A DNA stretch of 64,000 nucleotides from Streptacidiphilus carbonis (GCF_000787775.1 NZ_BBPM01000038.1:1-64000); one strand, 5' to 3'. Positions 35,776 through 51,492 are shown, numbered from the stretch's first letter. The notes: generated from the sequence alone by a model not told the origin. Program-made: numbers and translations.

Positions 35776-36494
35776 GGAACACCTTCGGATATCGATCGGC
35801 GAGACCTGGACGACTGGACCATAAGCAGACTCCACGGCGCTGTCAAGATATGTTTTTTCTCGTCAGGAGTGTTGCAGTCGAACGGACTTCATGCCCTCTC
35901 TCGGATTTGCGGAATAAATAATTCTGTGCCCTCCGATGGATTTGCCAATTGACGGATTTCATGGCTTCCGGAGTCGGCAGCCGTCCCAGGCGGGATCCGG
36001 GCGGCTACGTCGATCACGGTAGGCGGCACTGCGCGGTATCCGGATTCGCGTGGCGAAGCGGCCCGCGGGCGCGCGATGACCGCGCCGATCCGAACAGGCT
36101 GGAGGTGTTGTCCCAGGCGCGTGTGGGTGGCGGTGCCCGGCGGTGTGGTCACCGTCGGGCGGGCACACGCGGGCCCGGCCGAACCCCACGACGTGGCCCG
36201 GCCCGCCCGCTACCAGCAAGGCTTGTCGTCGGTTCCACTGCCGACGCGACCGCAGTGCCGACTCACCCGCCGCGTGGACGTGGCGGCGGAGAGGACGATT
36301 GCTCAGCCCTGGTGGCAGCGCCGTTCGCGCGCCAAACCGCGGTCCACGGACGTCATCCTCACGCGGGCCCGGCTTCCTGATCACGGGCGTCGCCTGCGCC
36401 GCCTTGTTCTGGGTCGGGAAGCACCCCCGGCGCCGTCGCCGTGGCCTCATGGACGTCGCACCCGACCAGGCCCGCACCATGGCCGGGGACCTCT
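35776..36494. other. Gene-poor stretch upstream of MFS operon
   Basis: About 720 bases without an intact gene. The first 170 bases are AT-rich and include the MFS promoter. The rest is GC-rich but broken in every frame. A hydrophobic FLITGVACAALFWVG segment near 36375-36420 on the plus strand looks like a leftover membrane helix. It may be part of the decayed locus that follows. Confidence 0.5.
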
Positions 36495-36760
36495 AGGACC
36501 GCGGAACCACCGTCGGCCTGCCGCGACGGGCCGGCGGCCCGGACTCGCCGCTGGAACCGGCCCCCGGACCGGCGCGGCTGTCCGGGTTGGCGGCCTGCTT
36601 CGGCCCGGTCGGGCTCGACGTCGCCCTCAGCACCGGCGGCGAGGTCACCGACGCCGGTCGGACACCGGCGGTCCCGGCCGGGACCGGGTCGGCGACCGAC
36701 TCCGGCTACGGGACCGCGCCCAACTCGTGGTCATCGCCTACCGCACCGGCATGTGCAGTC
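36495..36760 (+). pseudogene. Remnants of a two-component system (sensor kinase and LuxR-type regulator)
   Basis: In one frame, SPLEPAPGPARLSGLAACFGPVGLDVALSTGGE (about 36548-36650) resembles the linker before the ATPase domain of NarL-type sensor kinases. In another frame, LRLRDRAQLVVIAYRTGM (36700-36753) is the usual C-terminal end of a LuxR-type response regulator. The intervening kinase and receiver domains are missing, so a deletion probably fused them and frameshifts followed. No start or stop structure remains. The reading is by eye; short matches could mislead. Confidence 0.4.
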
Positions 36761-36803
36761 ACGGCCGTGCGGCGGGGGAACGGGGGAGCCCCCGGTTTCC
36801 TCG

Positions 36804-38357
36804 TCAGCTCCAGGGGGCGGCGGCGAGCCAGGTGGTGTCCTGGGCCCACAGCGACGCGGAGTCCCAGGCGTTGCTGCCGCCGTTGCTGGCGATGTAGCCG
36901 GTGAAGTCGTAATGGCGGATGTACTTGGTCGGATAGTTGAAGGACTGGAGGGAGTAGCCCGTGCCGCTGTTGCCCGGCTGCGGGCAGAACGTGGCGTCGG
37001 CGGCGAACTGGCTGGTGCCGTTGTTGGGCTGGAGGTGGAGCTGGAACGCGTAGTGCCTGAGATAGCTGCCGGAGGTGTCGGCCGACTCGAAGGAGACGCA
37101 GTTGCTGTCGGCCAGGCCGGGCCTGACGATCCAGGTGGCGTCTGCCTTGGCGGCGGCCGTACTGCCGGAGGTCACCGGCGCGACCACGACCTTGTCGTCG
37201 CTGCTGTCGTGCTGCAGGTAGTCGTTGGTGCAGCAGGAGGTGGTGGCCCGGAGCGAGAGCTTCGCGCCGGGCGTGAAGGCGGTGCTGGGGGCGCCGGCGG
37301 TGTAGCCGGCTGCGGCGATGTTGGCCTGGACCGCGGCGTCGGTGGCGTCGGAGGGGTAGCCCTTGACCATGGCGCCCTCGTAGAAGGTGCCCGCACTGGC
37401 GTTGTGGTTGGTCTGGCAGCAGTCGCCGCCGCTGCCGAGGATGATGGCGCCCTGCTTGTGCATCGGGTCGTATCCGCTGGGCAGTGCGCCGTCGTAGAGC
37501 TTGGTCAGGCTTCCGGACTGGGCGTTGGCGCCCCGCAGTGCCAGCTGGGTGGTGCCGTTGTTCTTCAGCATCGCGGTGACGAAGTGGCCGGTCTCGGAGA
37601 CCTGGCCGGGGTTCCACGCCGAACTGCCGCCTGCGAACAGGCCGTTCTCCAGGTCCGCCTGCACCCAGGGTCCGGTTCCGCTGCAGCCGCCGAACCAGCA
37701 TTCCGTGCTGAAGTTGATCGCGTCCATGGCGCCGTTGCCGTCGGCCTTGTGGTCGGTCTCGGTGTTGCCGTAGTCGAAGCAGCAGCCCTTGTTGACATGG
37801 GTGCCGCTGGTGACCATGTACTCGCCCTCGGGCGAGCTGCCGGTCGGCACACCCGAGCCGTTGGCCCAGTAGCTGTTGCCGGGGTTGATGTACAGCGCGT
37901 AGGCCTTCTGGCCGCCCACGGTCAGCGCTTCGGTGGTGGCGGTGGCCGCCGTGTCGGCGCCGCCGGTCCCGCCCGGCCCCTGGTAGACCAGGGTGTTGCC
38001 GCCGCCGCTCTGGTCGTAGAGGCGGGTGATGGTGCAGGTGGTGCCCGCGCAGAACGCGTCCTGCGCCGCGGCGTCGGCCACGCCTCCGGCGGACAGCACC
38101 CCGATGTTCTGCAGCGCGCTGTCCGACGCCCGCTGCACCTGGTAGAGCGGGCCGTTGTAGGAGGCGAACAGCGCGCGGGTGGTGCTGTGGGCCGCGACGC
38201 ACGGCGTGCCTCCCGCCGCGTAGATGTCGCAGGGTGCTTGTGCGGCTGCGTGCGAGATGCCACCGAATGCGACAAGACCGGTGAAGGCGAGCAGCACCGC
38301 GGCCAGGGAGACGACCAGCCCTCGGCGCATTCGGTGGTACAGGTGCAGGGCGGGCAT
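36804..38357 (-). CDS. GH54 alpha-L-arabinofuranosidase with CBM42
   Basis: A secreted enzyme of 517 residues that removes alpha-L-arabinofuranosyl side chains from arabinan, arabinoxylan or arabinogalactan. A signal peptide (about 1-40) leads the GH54 domain (about 41-350), beginning CDIYAAGGTPCVAAHSTTRALF. Catalytic motifs are ADLENGLFAG (Glu237, nucleophile) and LGSGGDCC (Asp312). A CBM42 arabinose-binding trefoil occupies about 355-517. It is AkAbfB-like in order. AAGGGAG precedes ATG 38357, and a perfect LacI-type operator lies 58 bases upstream. It differs from the second GH54 by having CBM42 rather than ricin-type modules. Confidence 0.93.
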   Translation of the reverse strand: MPALHLYHRMRRGLVVSLAAVLLAFTGLVAFGGISHAAAQAPCDIYAAGGTPCVAAHSTTRALFASYNGPLYQVQRASDSALQNIGVLSAGGVADAAAQDAFCAGTTCTITRLYDQSGGGNTLVYQGPGGTGGADTAATATTEALTVGGQKAYALYINPGNSYWANGSGVPTGSSPEGEYMVTSGTHVNKGCCFDYGNTETDHKADGNGAMDAINFSTECWFGGCSGTGPWVQADLENGLFAGGSSAWNPGQVSETGHFVTAMLKNNGTTQLALRGANAQSGSLTKLYDGALPSGYDPMHKQGAIILGSGGDCCQTNHNASAGTFYEGAMVKGYPSDATDAAVQANIAAAGYTAGAPSTAFTPGAKLSLRATTSCCTNDYLQHDSSDDKVVVAPVTSGSTAAAKADATWIVRPGLADSNCVSFESADTSGSYLRHYAFQLHLQPNNGTSQFAADATFCPQPGNSGTGYSLQSFNYPTKYIRHYDFTGYIASNGGSNAWDSASLWAQDTTWLAAAPWS

Positions 38358-38414
38358 GGTGAACTCCCTTGTTCATCGGTACGGACAGCTGACCGGTCCC
38401 GCCCGGGGCGCGAA

Positions 38415-38428
38415 TGTTAGCGCTAACA
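38415..38428. promoter_or_regulatory. LacI-family operator upstream of GH54/CBM42 gene
   Basis: TGTTAGCGCTAACA is a perfect 14-base palindrome with the central CG step typical of LacI-family regulators of sugar use in actinomycetes. It lies 58 bases upstream of the GH54 start. A related site is at 48212-48227. Confidence 0.75.
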
Positions 38429-38507
38429 ATTTCGAGGACGGCCGACTGCTGTGCGGGCGCTCGGATTGAGGCATCACTATCCACCCATCCCGGACAGGGC
38501 GTCAAGA

Positions 38508-38550
38508 AGCAGGTGCCGAGGCCGGGGACGTCCCGGCCACAGCACCTGCT
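38508..38550 (-). terminator. Long stem-loop after beta-helix gene
   Basis: Outer arms AGCAGGTGC / GCACCTGCT and inner arms GGCCGGG / CCCGGCC are separated by short internal bulges. It lies six bases after the stop of the beta-helix gene, a strong minus-strand terminator. Confidence 0.75.
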
Positions 38551-38555
38551 GTCAC

Positions 38556-41000
38556 TCAGCGTGCGGTGAAGTCCTGGTTGCTGCCGGGGGCGTTCTTGCA
38601 CGGCCACTGGTCGAGTTGCTGGCCGGTGTTGGCGCCGGCGCCGTAGACGTCGAGGCACAGGCCGCTGTTCTGGTTCTTGAACTGCCAGGAGCCGTCGGAC
38701 TGCTGTTGCGGCAGCCAGAGGCCGGCTGCGCTGCCGCTGACGGGTTGTTGGACGATGTCCGGGGTGCCCTGGGTGGTCGAGGAGCCGGCCACGGCGACGT
38801 CCTGGCCGGAGTTCTGGGCCTGCAGCTCGCCGTAGCCGCCGGAGAGCGGGACGAACTGGAACTGCTGGTTGGCCTGCCCGTTGCAGGTCCACTGGTCGAT
38901 CGCCGCACCGGAGTTGCCGGAGTTGCCGTACACGTCCAGGCACAGCGCGTCGCTGGCTACCACCAGCTGGTGGTAGCCCCCGGGGAAGCCACCGCCGGTG
39001 GTGGGTTCCGGTCCGGCCTGAGCGATGACCTGCTGGGCGCCTGACGGCCAGTTGGTGCCGGAGACCTGGACGTTCCCGGTCAAGGTGTTGTTGTGCGGGG
39101 CTCCGGTGGCGACGTTGGTGGCGCCGCCGTTGTACCAGTTGTCGGTGAAGGCGTTGTCATCGGTGTTGTTGTTGGCGTTGGCGTTGGTGAACGCCCACAC
39201 ACCGGTGTCCTGGACCACGTTGTCGGCCAGGGTGACGTAGCGGGAGCCTTCGTCGAGGTACAGGCCCACGGTGAACTGGTTGTCGTAGATGTAGTTGTGG
39301 TCGATCGAGGCGCCCGGGTTGGCCGAGAGGTTGTAGATGCTGCCGCCGTCGTGGAAGATCCTCTTGGTGCCGTGCACCTTGTTGTAGGACACCACGGTGT
39401 TCTTCAAGGTGGTGGGCGTGCTGTACACGGGCTGGTAGTTGTAGAGGCCGCGGTTCACGTAGTCCTGGCTGCCGCCCTGGTCGTTGGCCCCCCAGCCCCA
39501 ACCGACGTCGATGCCGTCGTAGCCGAGGTCGGAGACCTCGTTGTGCGTGATCACGGCGTGGGTGACGTATGTGGACAGGATGCCGGCCATGTCCTTGTAG
39601 TCCTCGGCGACGCCCGTGATCAGGTCGTCCTGGACGGTGATGTTCTGGTCGGTCATCGCCGGATCGGTCGGGTGGTGGGCGTTGGGCTGCACGCCGCCGA
39701 CGACGATGCCGCTGCCGGAGTCGTCGCTGAAGGTGCTGCGGGTGACGCTGATCCCCGAGGCGCCCAGGCCGGTGCCGGAGGCGGTGGCGTCGTTGTCGTT
39801 GCCGATGCCGAGACCGACCTGCCCGAGATGGGTGAACGTGTCGCCGGTGAAGGCGACGTTCGAGGCGGCGGAGACCTGGACGGCGGCGGGTACCTGGTTC
39901 CAGGTGTTGCGGGTGGCCTCGAACTGCTGGCAGCCGGACTGGCAGGAGGTCAGGAAGTTCGAGGGTTGCTGGTAGGTCTGGGCCAGGAAGGTGCCGGACT
40001 GCTGGTCCGCGTAGCCGATGTTCGTGCTCGGGCCCAGCCAGGTGGTGTGCTCGAAGGCGACCCCCTGGAAGGCGATGTCGTGCGCGGGGGCGCTGTAGCC
40101 GCCGGAGATCTGCACCAGGGAGGTCAGGCGCGGCAGTTCGACGTCGTGGGCGGTGGGGTTCCAGCCGGAGGGCGCCTTGTAGTACAGCTGCCCGGCCTGG
40201 GGGTCGAGGTACCACTGCCCGGTGTTCTTCAGGAACGAGTAGGAGTTCTCCAGTTGCAGGCCGCCGCCGGCGAAGGGGCTGGCGAGGGTGTCGTAACCCC
40301 AGTTGTTGTTGTTCCACGCGGGCTGCTGCATGGAGACGTTGGTTCCGGAGATGGACTGGACCGGAGCGTAGCGGTCGGTGAAGGAGTTCTGGCTCTCCAG
40401 TTCGATCCGGTTCTGCTCCGGCAGTGAGGCGAGGTAGTTCAGCGCGGAGTTCTTGATGGTCAAGCCGGTGGCGGTGACCGCCACATCACTCCGGTTGATG
40501 CCGATCGCGGCCCTGGGGGCCAGCGCCCCGTCGACGTACAGCTGCCGCGAGTCGGCCCCGGTCGGCACGGGGGCGGCGTAGATGTTGTTGGCCGCGTCGT
40601 GCAGGCTCCAGCCGGTGATCTGCTGCCCGCCGGAGAGCACAGGAGTCTGGCCGGGGGCCGCCTGCCAGATGACACTGTGTCCGTTGCTGCCCGAGTCGGT
40701 CGTCCCGAGGGTCAGCGGTGCCGAGAGCCGGTAGGTGCCGCCGGCCAGCTGAACGACGATGTCGCCGCTCATGTTTTTGTCGACGGCCTCGACCGAGGCC
40801 TTGGCCTGCGTCAGCGAGCAGGGAGCAGAGGAGCTGCACGCGGTGCCGGAGCCGGTGGGGGAGGCGTAGAGGGTGGTCGCCGTCGCGGCCTGGGAGACCG
40901 TGATCGGGGCCGCCGCGAGGGCCCCGAGGGTGACTGCCGTGACGAGGGCTGCCCTCGTCGATCGGCGGCGGCCGATGGTCGCGGGTGTTCGGGACATCAT
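38556..41000 (-). CDS. Secreted parallel beta-helix protein with ricin-type modules
   Basis: A protein of 814 residues. A signal peptide (about 1-38) precedes a right-handed parallel beta-helix (about 45-640). The start TLYASPTGSGTACSSSAPCSLTQA and repeating short strands (ITVQDDLITG, HAVITHNEVSDLGYDGIDVG, IDHNYIYDNQFTVGLYLDEG) mark the fold shared by pectin lyases and several GH families. Two ricin-like CxDVYG motifs lie in the C-terminal part (about 660-814). The exact family is not decidable by eye; a glycosidase or lyase acting on plant wall side chains is likely. The neighbouring arabinofuranosidases, fucosidase and terminator spacing imply a separate but co-regulated unit. Its start is ATG 41000 or 40997. 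Confidence 0.8.
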   Translation of the reverse strand: MMSRTPATIGRRRSTRAALVTAVTLGALAAAPITVSQAATATTLYASPTGSGTACSSSAPCSLTQAKASVEAVDKNMSGDIVVQLAGGTYRLSAPLTLGTTDSGSNGHSVIWQAAPGQTPVLSGGQQITGWSLHDAANNIYAAPVPTGADSRQLYVDGALAPRAAIGINRSDVAVTATGLTIKNSALNYLASLPEQNRIELESQNSFTDRYAPVQSISGTNVSMQQPAWNNNNWGYDTLASPFAGGGLQLENSYSFLKNTGQWYLDPQAGQLYYKAPSGWNPTAHDVELPRLTSLVQISGGYSAPAHDIAFQGVAFEHTTWLGPSTNIGYADQQSGTFLAQTYQQPSNFLTSCQSGCQQFEATRNTWNQVPAAVQVSAASNVAFTGDTFTHLGQVGLGIGNDNDATASGTGLGASGISVTRSTFSDDSGSGIVVGGVQPNAHHPTDPAMTDQNITVQDDLITGVAEDYKDMAGILSTYVTHAVITHNEVSDLGYDGIDVGWGWGANDQGGSQDYVNRGLYNYQPVYSTPTTLKNTVVSYNKVHGTKRIFHDGGSIYNLSANPGASIDHNYIYDNQFTVGLYLDEGSRYVTLADNVVQDTGVWAFTNANANNNTDDNAFTDNWYNGGATNVATGAPHNNTLTGNVQVSGTNWPSGAQQVIAQAGPEPTTGGGFPGGYHQLVVASDALCLDVYGNSGNSGAAIDQWTCNGQANQQFQFVPLSGGYGELQAQNSGQDVAVAGSSTTQGTPDIVQQPVSGSAAGLWLPQQQSDGSWQFKNQNSGLCLDVYGAGANTGQQLDQWPCKNAPGSNQDFTAR

Positions 41001-41088
41001 TGTCTGCCTTCTTCGCTGGGCTGGCCTGGACGACTGCGCGGCGAGGTCCGGCACCGCCTGTTCGGCTGGGCGCGCCGTGCCTCGCGGG

Positions 41089-41124
41089 TGCCGGAGCGGC
41101 ATCGTGGACGATGCCGCTCCGGCA
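41089..41124 (-). terminator. Perfect hairpin after GH54-ricin gene
   Basis: The 16-base arms TGCCGGAGCGGCATCG and CGATGCCGCTCCGGCA are perfect around a four-base loop TGGA, 22 bases beyond the stop of the GH54-ricin gene. It also insulates the beta-helix gene promoter. Confidence 0.8.
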
Positions 41125-41146
41125 GGTGACTGGGTCCGGCGCTCGG

Positions 41147-42745
41147 TTATCCGAGGGTCCATTGCTGGTTGCTGCCGCCGTTGCAGGTCCACAGCTCGGC
41201 CAGGGCGCCGTTGGCGGTGGAGGCTCCGGTGACGTCCAGGCACAGGCCGGACTGGGCTCCGGTGACGGTGCCGTTGGCGTTGAGGTTCCACTGCTGGTTG
41301 CTCTGGCCGTTGCAGGACCAGATCTGCACCTTGGTGCCGGGGCTGGTGCCCTGGCCGCTGGCGTCCAGGCACAGGCCGCCGCCGCCCGTACCGAGGGTCA
41401 GCTGACCGGAGGAGGTGTGCGTCCAGGCCTGGTTCGCCTGGCCGTTGCAGTCCCAGATCTGCTGCTGCGTACCCTGCACCGTGGTCGAGTTCGGGTCGTC
41501 CAGGCACTTGCCCGCACCCACCGCGTGCAACGCACCCGCGCCGCCGCCGGTGCCGCCGCTGAACGAGTAGCCGGCCGCCGTGAGGTTGGCCTGCACAGCG
41601 TTCTCGGTGGCGTCGGAGGGATAGCCGGCGGTGACGGCGCCCTCGAAGAAGTAGCCGACGCCGCTGCCGCTGTTGTCGCCGCCGGTGCCCAGCAGGATCG
41701 AGGAGTCCGTACGCATGGGGGAGTACCCGTTGGGAAGTGGGCCGGACCAGGTGGTGGTCAGCCCGCCGCTGGTGCCGTTGCCGTACTTGAGGGTGAAGTT
41801 GGTGGTGCCGTTGTTCTTCTCCCACGCGGAGACGAACGGGAAGTGCACGCCCGGGTTGTTCGCGGTGTTCGGCCCCGTGTTGGAGCTGTACATGCCGTTC
41901 TCTAGGTCGGCCTCCACCCACGGGCCCGAGCCGCTGCAGCCGCCGAACCAGCACGCCGTGCCCCACTCGATCGCGTTCATGGTGGCGTTGCCGGTATCGG
42001 TGTGGGAGTTCTCGCCGCTGCCGTAGTCGAAGCAGCACCACTGGTCCACGTCGTTCGACGACGTGATCATGTAGACGCCTTCGGGCGCGGCACCGGTGGG
42101 CACGTTCTTCGCGTTGTCGACGCGGTAGCCCACTCCCTGGGTGACCTTGACCCCGTAAGCCGCATGTCCGCCGACCGTCAGCGGCAGCGCCATCGCGTCG
42201 GCGCCCAGGTCCGAGCCGTTGGGCCCCGGACCCTTCCAGTAGCCGCCCCAGGAGATCGGCATGTCATTGTGGTTCGAGGTCTGATCGTAGATCTTGGTGA
42301 TGGTGCACGAGGTGCCCGCGCAGAAGGACACCTGCGGCGCGGCGTTGACGTCGCCGCCGGCCGAGAGCAGCCCGATGTCCAGGTAGCCGTGGTCCGATGC
42401 GCGCTGGATCTGGTACAGCGGCCCGTTGTAGGACGCGAAGAGCGCCCGGGTGGTGCTGTGCGCGGTGACGCAGGGCGTGCCACCCGAGGCATAGATGTCG
42501 CAGGGCCCGGAGGCGGCGGCCTGCGCCGTCCCAGTCACGCCCATCGCGCCGGCCAACGTGCTGAGCACGATCGCGAAGGCGACCGCCAAGCGGGCGAGCA
42601 CCCCGCCGCGGCGCGGAGGGGCCGACGGTGCGAAGGGCCGCTTCCCCCGTCCGCGCCGGCTGGTTCGGCCGAGCCGCGTCCGCGGCGGCCGGTCCACCGT
42701 CCCGGGCCGGTCGGACCGGCCCCGGACGTAGAAGTTGTCGTCCAT
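41147..42745 (-). CDS. GH54 alpha-L-arabinofuranosidase with C-terminal ricin-type CBM13
   Basis: A second GH54 enzyme, 532 residues. The N-terminus is unusual: about 48 polar, Arg-rich residues precede the hydrophobic core (VLARLAVAFAIVLSTLAGAMGV), so the export signal is long. The catalytic domain (about 78-398) shows ADLENGMYS (Glu282) and LGTGGDNS (Asp357). Instead of CBM42, a three-repeat ricin-like lectin (residues 404-532) is attached. That module is roughly four-fifths identical to the one in the esterase at 48249. It follows the fucosidase gene by 30 bases, so the two are probably an operon. ATG has GAGGAACAGGA upstream. Confidence 0.92.
   Translation of the reverse strand: MDDNFYVRGRSDRPGTVDRPPRTRLGRTSRRGRGKRPFAPSAPPRRGGVLARLAVAFAIVLSTLAGAMGVTGTAQAAASGPCDIYASGGTPCVTAHSTTRALFASYNGPLYQIQRASDHGYLDIGLLSAGGDVNAAPQVSFCAGTSCTITKIYDQTSNHNDMPISWGGYWKGPGPNGSDLGADAMALPLTVGGHAAYGVKVTQGVGYRVDNAKNVPTGAAPEGVYMITSSNDVDQWCCFDYGSGENSHTDTGNATMNAIEWGTACWFGGCSGSGPWVEADLENGMYSSNTGPNTANNPGVHFPFVSAWEKNNGTTNFTLKYGNGTSGGLTTTWSGPLPNGYSPMRTDSSILLGTGGDNSGSGVGYFFEGAVTAGYPSDATENAVQANLTAAGYSFSGGTGGGAGALHAVGAGKCLDDPNSTTVQGTQQQIWDCNGQANQAWTHTSSGQLTLGTGGGGLCLDASGQGTSPGTKVQIWSCNGQSNQQWNLNANGTVTGAQSGLCLDVTGASTANGALAELWTCNGGSNQQWTLG
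41150..41536 (-). repeat. Ricin-type CBM13 module copy A (GH54)
   Basis: This codes for the 129-residue lectin module of the second GH54. It aligns without gaps to the esterase module at 49221-49607, with about 102 of 129 residues identical by hand count, and shares long DNA stretches with the GH59 module. Confidence 0.7.
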
Positions 42746-42775
42746 TCCTGTTCCTCGCTCTCCGTCGGACGGCGA

Positions 42776-44764
42776 TCAGATGCCGGTGATCGTGTACTCG
42801 TTGTTGGTGCTGCCGTTCTCCGACCACATGACCGTGGGGGAGCCGGCGGCGGTGCTGCCGGAGCCGTCCAGGGCGGTGCCGGTGCCGCGGTTGACGATGT
42901 GGTGGCGACCGCTCCCGGCGTCGTCGAGGCGCCACTGCTGGTTGTTGCCGCCGTTCCACGGAGCCTGCAGGCAGGTCGCGCCGTTGGCGGTGTTGCCCCA
43001 GCTGTCGGCGACCATGCCGTTGGTGTTGTTGACGATCCGGTACCACCCCCCGCCGAGCGGAACGAACTGCCACTGCAGGTTGGTACTGCCGTTGTAGTTC
43101 CACTGCTTGAGCCCGGATCCGGACGCGACGCTGCCGCCGCTGTCGAGCACCAGGCCGGTGGTGACGTTGGTGACCTTCGCCCAGCCGGTCGGAACCGGGG
43201 GTGCTCCCGGGGTCGGGATCTGCCCCTTGAAGGTCAGCTTGAACACGTATGCCAGGGCGCTGAACGGCGGGTTGGACGAGGGCATCGTGATGTGCAGCCC
43301 GCCGCCGTCCTGGGAGTAGTCGGTCAGGGCGGTGTACACGCCCGCGGCGTTGTCGACCAGCTGGATCGACGCCAGACCGCTGAGGCTGATCTGGTTGGAG
43401 CCCAGGGTGGTGATGGTCGTGGTGCCGCCCTGCCAGCCGAGAGTGGTGGCGTAGAGCACGGTGTTGTCCTGGCTGCGGGTGAACCGCACGTCCTGCGGCG
43501 TGCCGGCTTTCGGACCGCTGAAGGATCCACCGCCCATGGCCGTCGGCCCCTCGCCGTAGGAGGCCCACGAGCGGGTGGCGTACACGGCCTCACCGAAACG
43601 TCCCAGCCAGTCGCCCATTCCCAGCAGCACGCTCTGCTGCTGGCTCGGGATCGTGCCGTCCGCCATCGGGGAGACGTTCAGGATCATCGTGCCGCCCTTG
43701 GCGGTCCGGTCGATCAGCGAGTGCAGGATGGCCTGGAGCGAGTAGTAGGTGATGCCGTTGGTGTAGCACCAGCTGGTCGCGGAGATCGCGTCGTCGGTCT
43801 CCCAGTACGGGGTCAGCAGCCCGCCGGGGCCGCCGCGCTCGTAGTCGAAGACCTCGCCCTTGTTGTCGAGGCCGTCCTTGAAGGTGGCCACCACGTCCTT
43901 GTTCCAGGACACGGCCTTGTTGTAGTAGTACGCCAGGAACTGCAGCCGGTAGCTCTCCTCCACCAGGTTCAGGTCGAAGTCCTGGTAGATCAGGTCGGGC
44001 TGGTAGCCGTCGATGACCTCGGCCAGCTTGTTGTACCAGAGCAGGTTCTCGGCGGCGGTGCCCTGCTGCGCGTAGAGGAGGCGCAGCTTGGGGTCCGACT
44101 GGGCCGGCACGTGGTCGTAGTAGCCGTTGAAGTGGTAGGCGTGGTGCAGCGAGCACATGAACTTGAGCCCCTGCCCGCGGATCGCCTGGGCGTGCTGGGC
44201 CACCAGGTCCAGCTTCGGGCCTGTCTGGACGGCGTTCCACGGGTTCGAGGCGCTGTTCCACATCGAGTACCCGTCGTGGTGTTCGGCCACCGGTCCGGCG
44301 AACTTCGCCCCGGCGTTCCTGAACAGCGTCGCCCAGGCGTTCGGATCCCAGTTGCCGCCCTGGGAGGCCAGCTTCGGCGCGAACTGCACGAAGTGGCCCG
44401 ACTTGTCGTTGGCGCCGAGGATGAAGTTGTGGAACGGCCAGACGGACGGGTCGCCGTAGGTGGCGATGTGGTGCTGGTTCTCGGCGGAGCCGCTGATGTA
44501 CATGTTGCGCGGGTACCACTCGTTGCCGAACGCCGGGACGCTGTAGACGCCCCAGTGGTAGTAGATGCCGAACTTGGCATCCTGGAACCAGGTCGGGGCC
44601 GGCGGGTGCTGGTCCACCGAGGACCAGCTCGCGCTGTAGCTCTGCGGGCCGGTGGTGGCGCCGGCTTCGGGCGCGAAGCGCAGCACGCTCAACGCGCCGG
44701 TGGCCGCGGCTGTGGCCAGCAGCCGCCGACGGGTGATCTGGAACGGGGACTCGGACGGCGACAT
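42776..44764 (-). CDS. GH29 alpha-L-fucosidase with ricin-like domain, Tat-exported
   Basis: An exported enzyme of 662 residues that releases alpha-L-fucose. The twin-arginine signal TRRRLLATAAATGALS (residues 11-26) contrasts with the Sec signals of neighbours. GH29 features are WFQDAKFGIYYHWGVYSVPAFGNEWY, EHHDGYSMW (161-169) and the nucleophile region DLIYQDFD, with Asp262 aligned to the family nucleophile. The general acid is not clear by eye. The C-terminal region (about 530-662) is a ricin-like lectin with QxW-type motifs (LQWQFVPL, NNQQWRLDD). It leads an operon with the second GH54, 30 bases apart. Confidence 0.9.
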   Translation of the reverse strand: MSPSESPFQITRRRLLATAAATGALSVLRFAPEAGATTGPQSYSASWSSVDQHPPAPTWFQDAKFGIYYHWGVYSVPAFGNEWYPRNMYISGSAENQHHIATYGDPSVWPFHNFILGANDKSGHFVQFAPKLASQGGNWDPNAWATLFRNAGAKFAGPVAEHHDGYSMWNSASNPWNAVQTGPKLDLVAQHAQAIRGQGLKFMCSLHHAYHFNGYYDHVPAQSDPKLRLLYAQQGTAAENLLWYNKLAEVIDGYQPDLIYQDFDLNLVEESYRLQFLAYYYNKAVSWNKDVVATFKDGLDNKGEVFDYERGGPGGLLTPYWETDDAISATSWCYTNGITYYSLQAILHSLIDRTAKGGTMILNVSPMADGTIPSQQQSVLLGMGDWLGRFGEAVYATRSWASYGEGPTAMGGGSFSGPKAGTPQDVRFTRSQDNTVLYATTLGWQGGTTTITTLGSNQISLSGLASIQLVDNAAGVYTALTDYSQDGGGLHITMPSSNPPFSALAYVFKLTFKGQIPTPGAPPVPTGWAKVTNVTTGLVLDSGGSVASGSGLKQWNYNGSTNLQWQFVPLGGGWYRIVNNTNGMVADSWGNTANGATCLQAPWNGGNNQQWRLDDAGSGRHHIVNRGTGTALDGSGSTAAGSPTVMWSENGSTNNEYTITGI

Positions 44765-44819
44765 GACGGGGGCCTCTCGGGTCGACGACGTGGGGATGGC
44801 TGGGGGAGTGCCGGGGGTG

Positions 44820-44861
44820 CCGGCCGGCGGGGCCGGCAGTGCTGCCTGCTCCGCCGGCCGG
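44820..44861 (-). terminator. Hairpin after GH59-like gene
   Basis: Arms CCGGCCGGCGG and CCGCCGGCCGG are complementary over 11 bases with a 20-base loop that itself contains a GCAG/CTGC pairing. It lies eight bases after the GH59-like stop on the minus strand. Confidence 0.65.
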
Positions 44862-44869
44862 TCAGCGGA

Positions 44870-51492
<6,623 letters not shown>

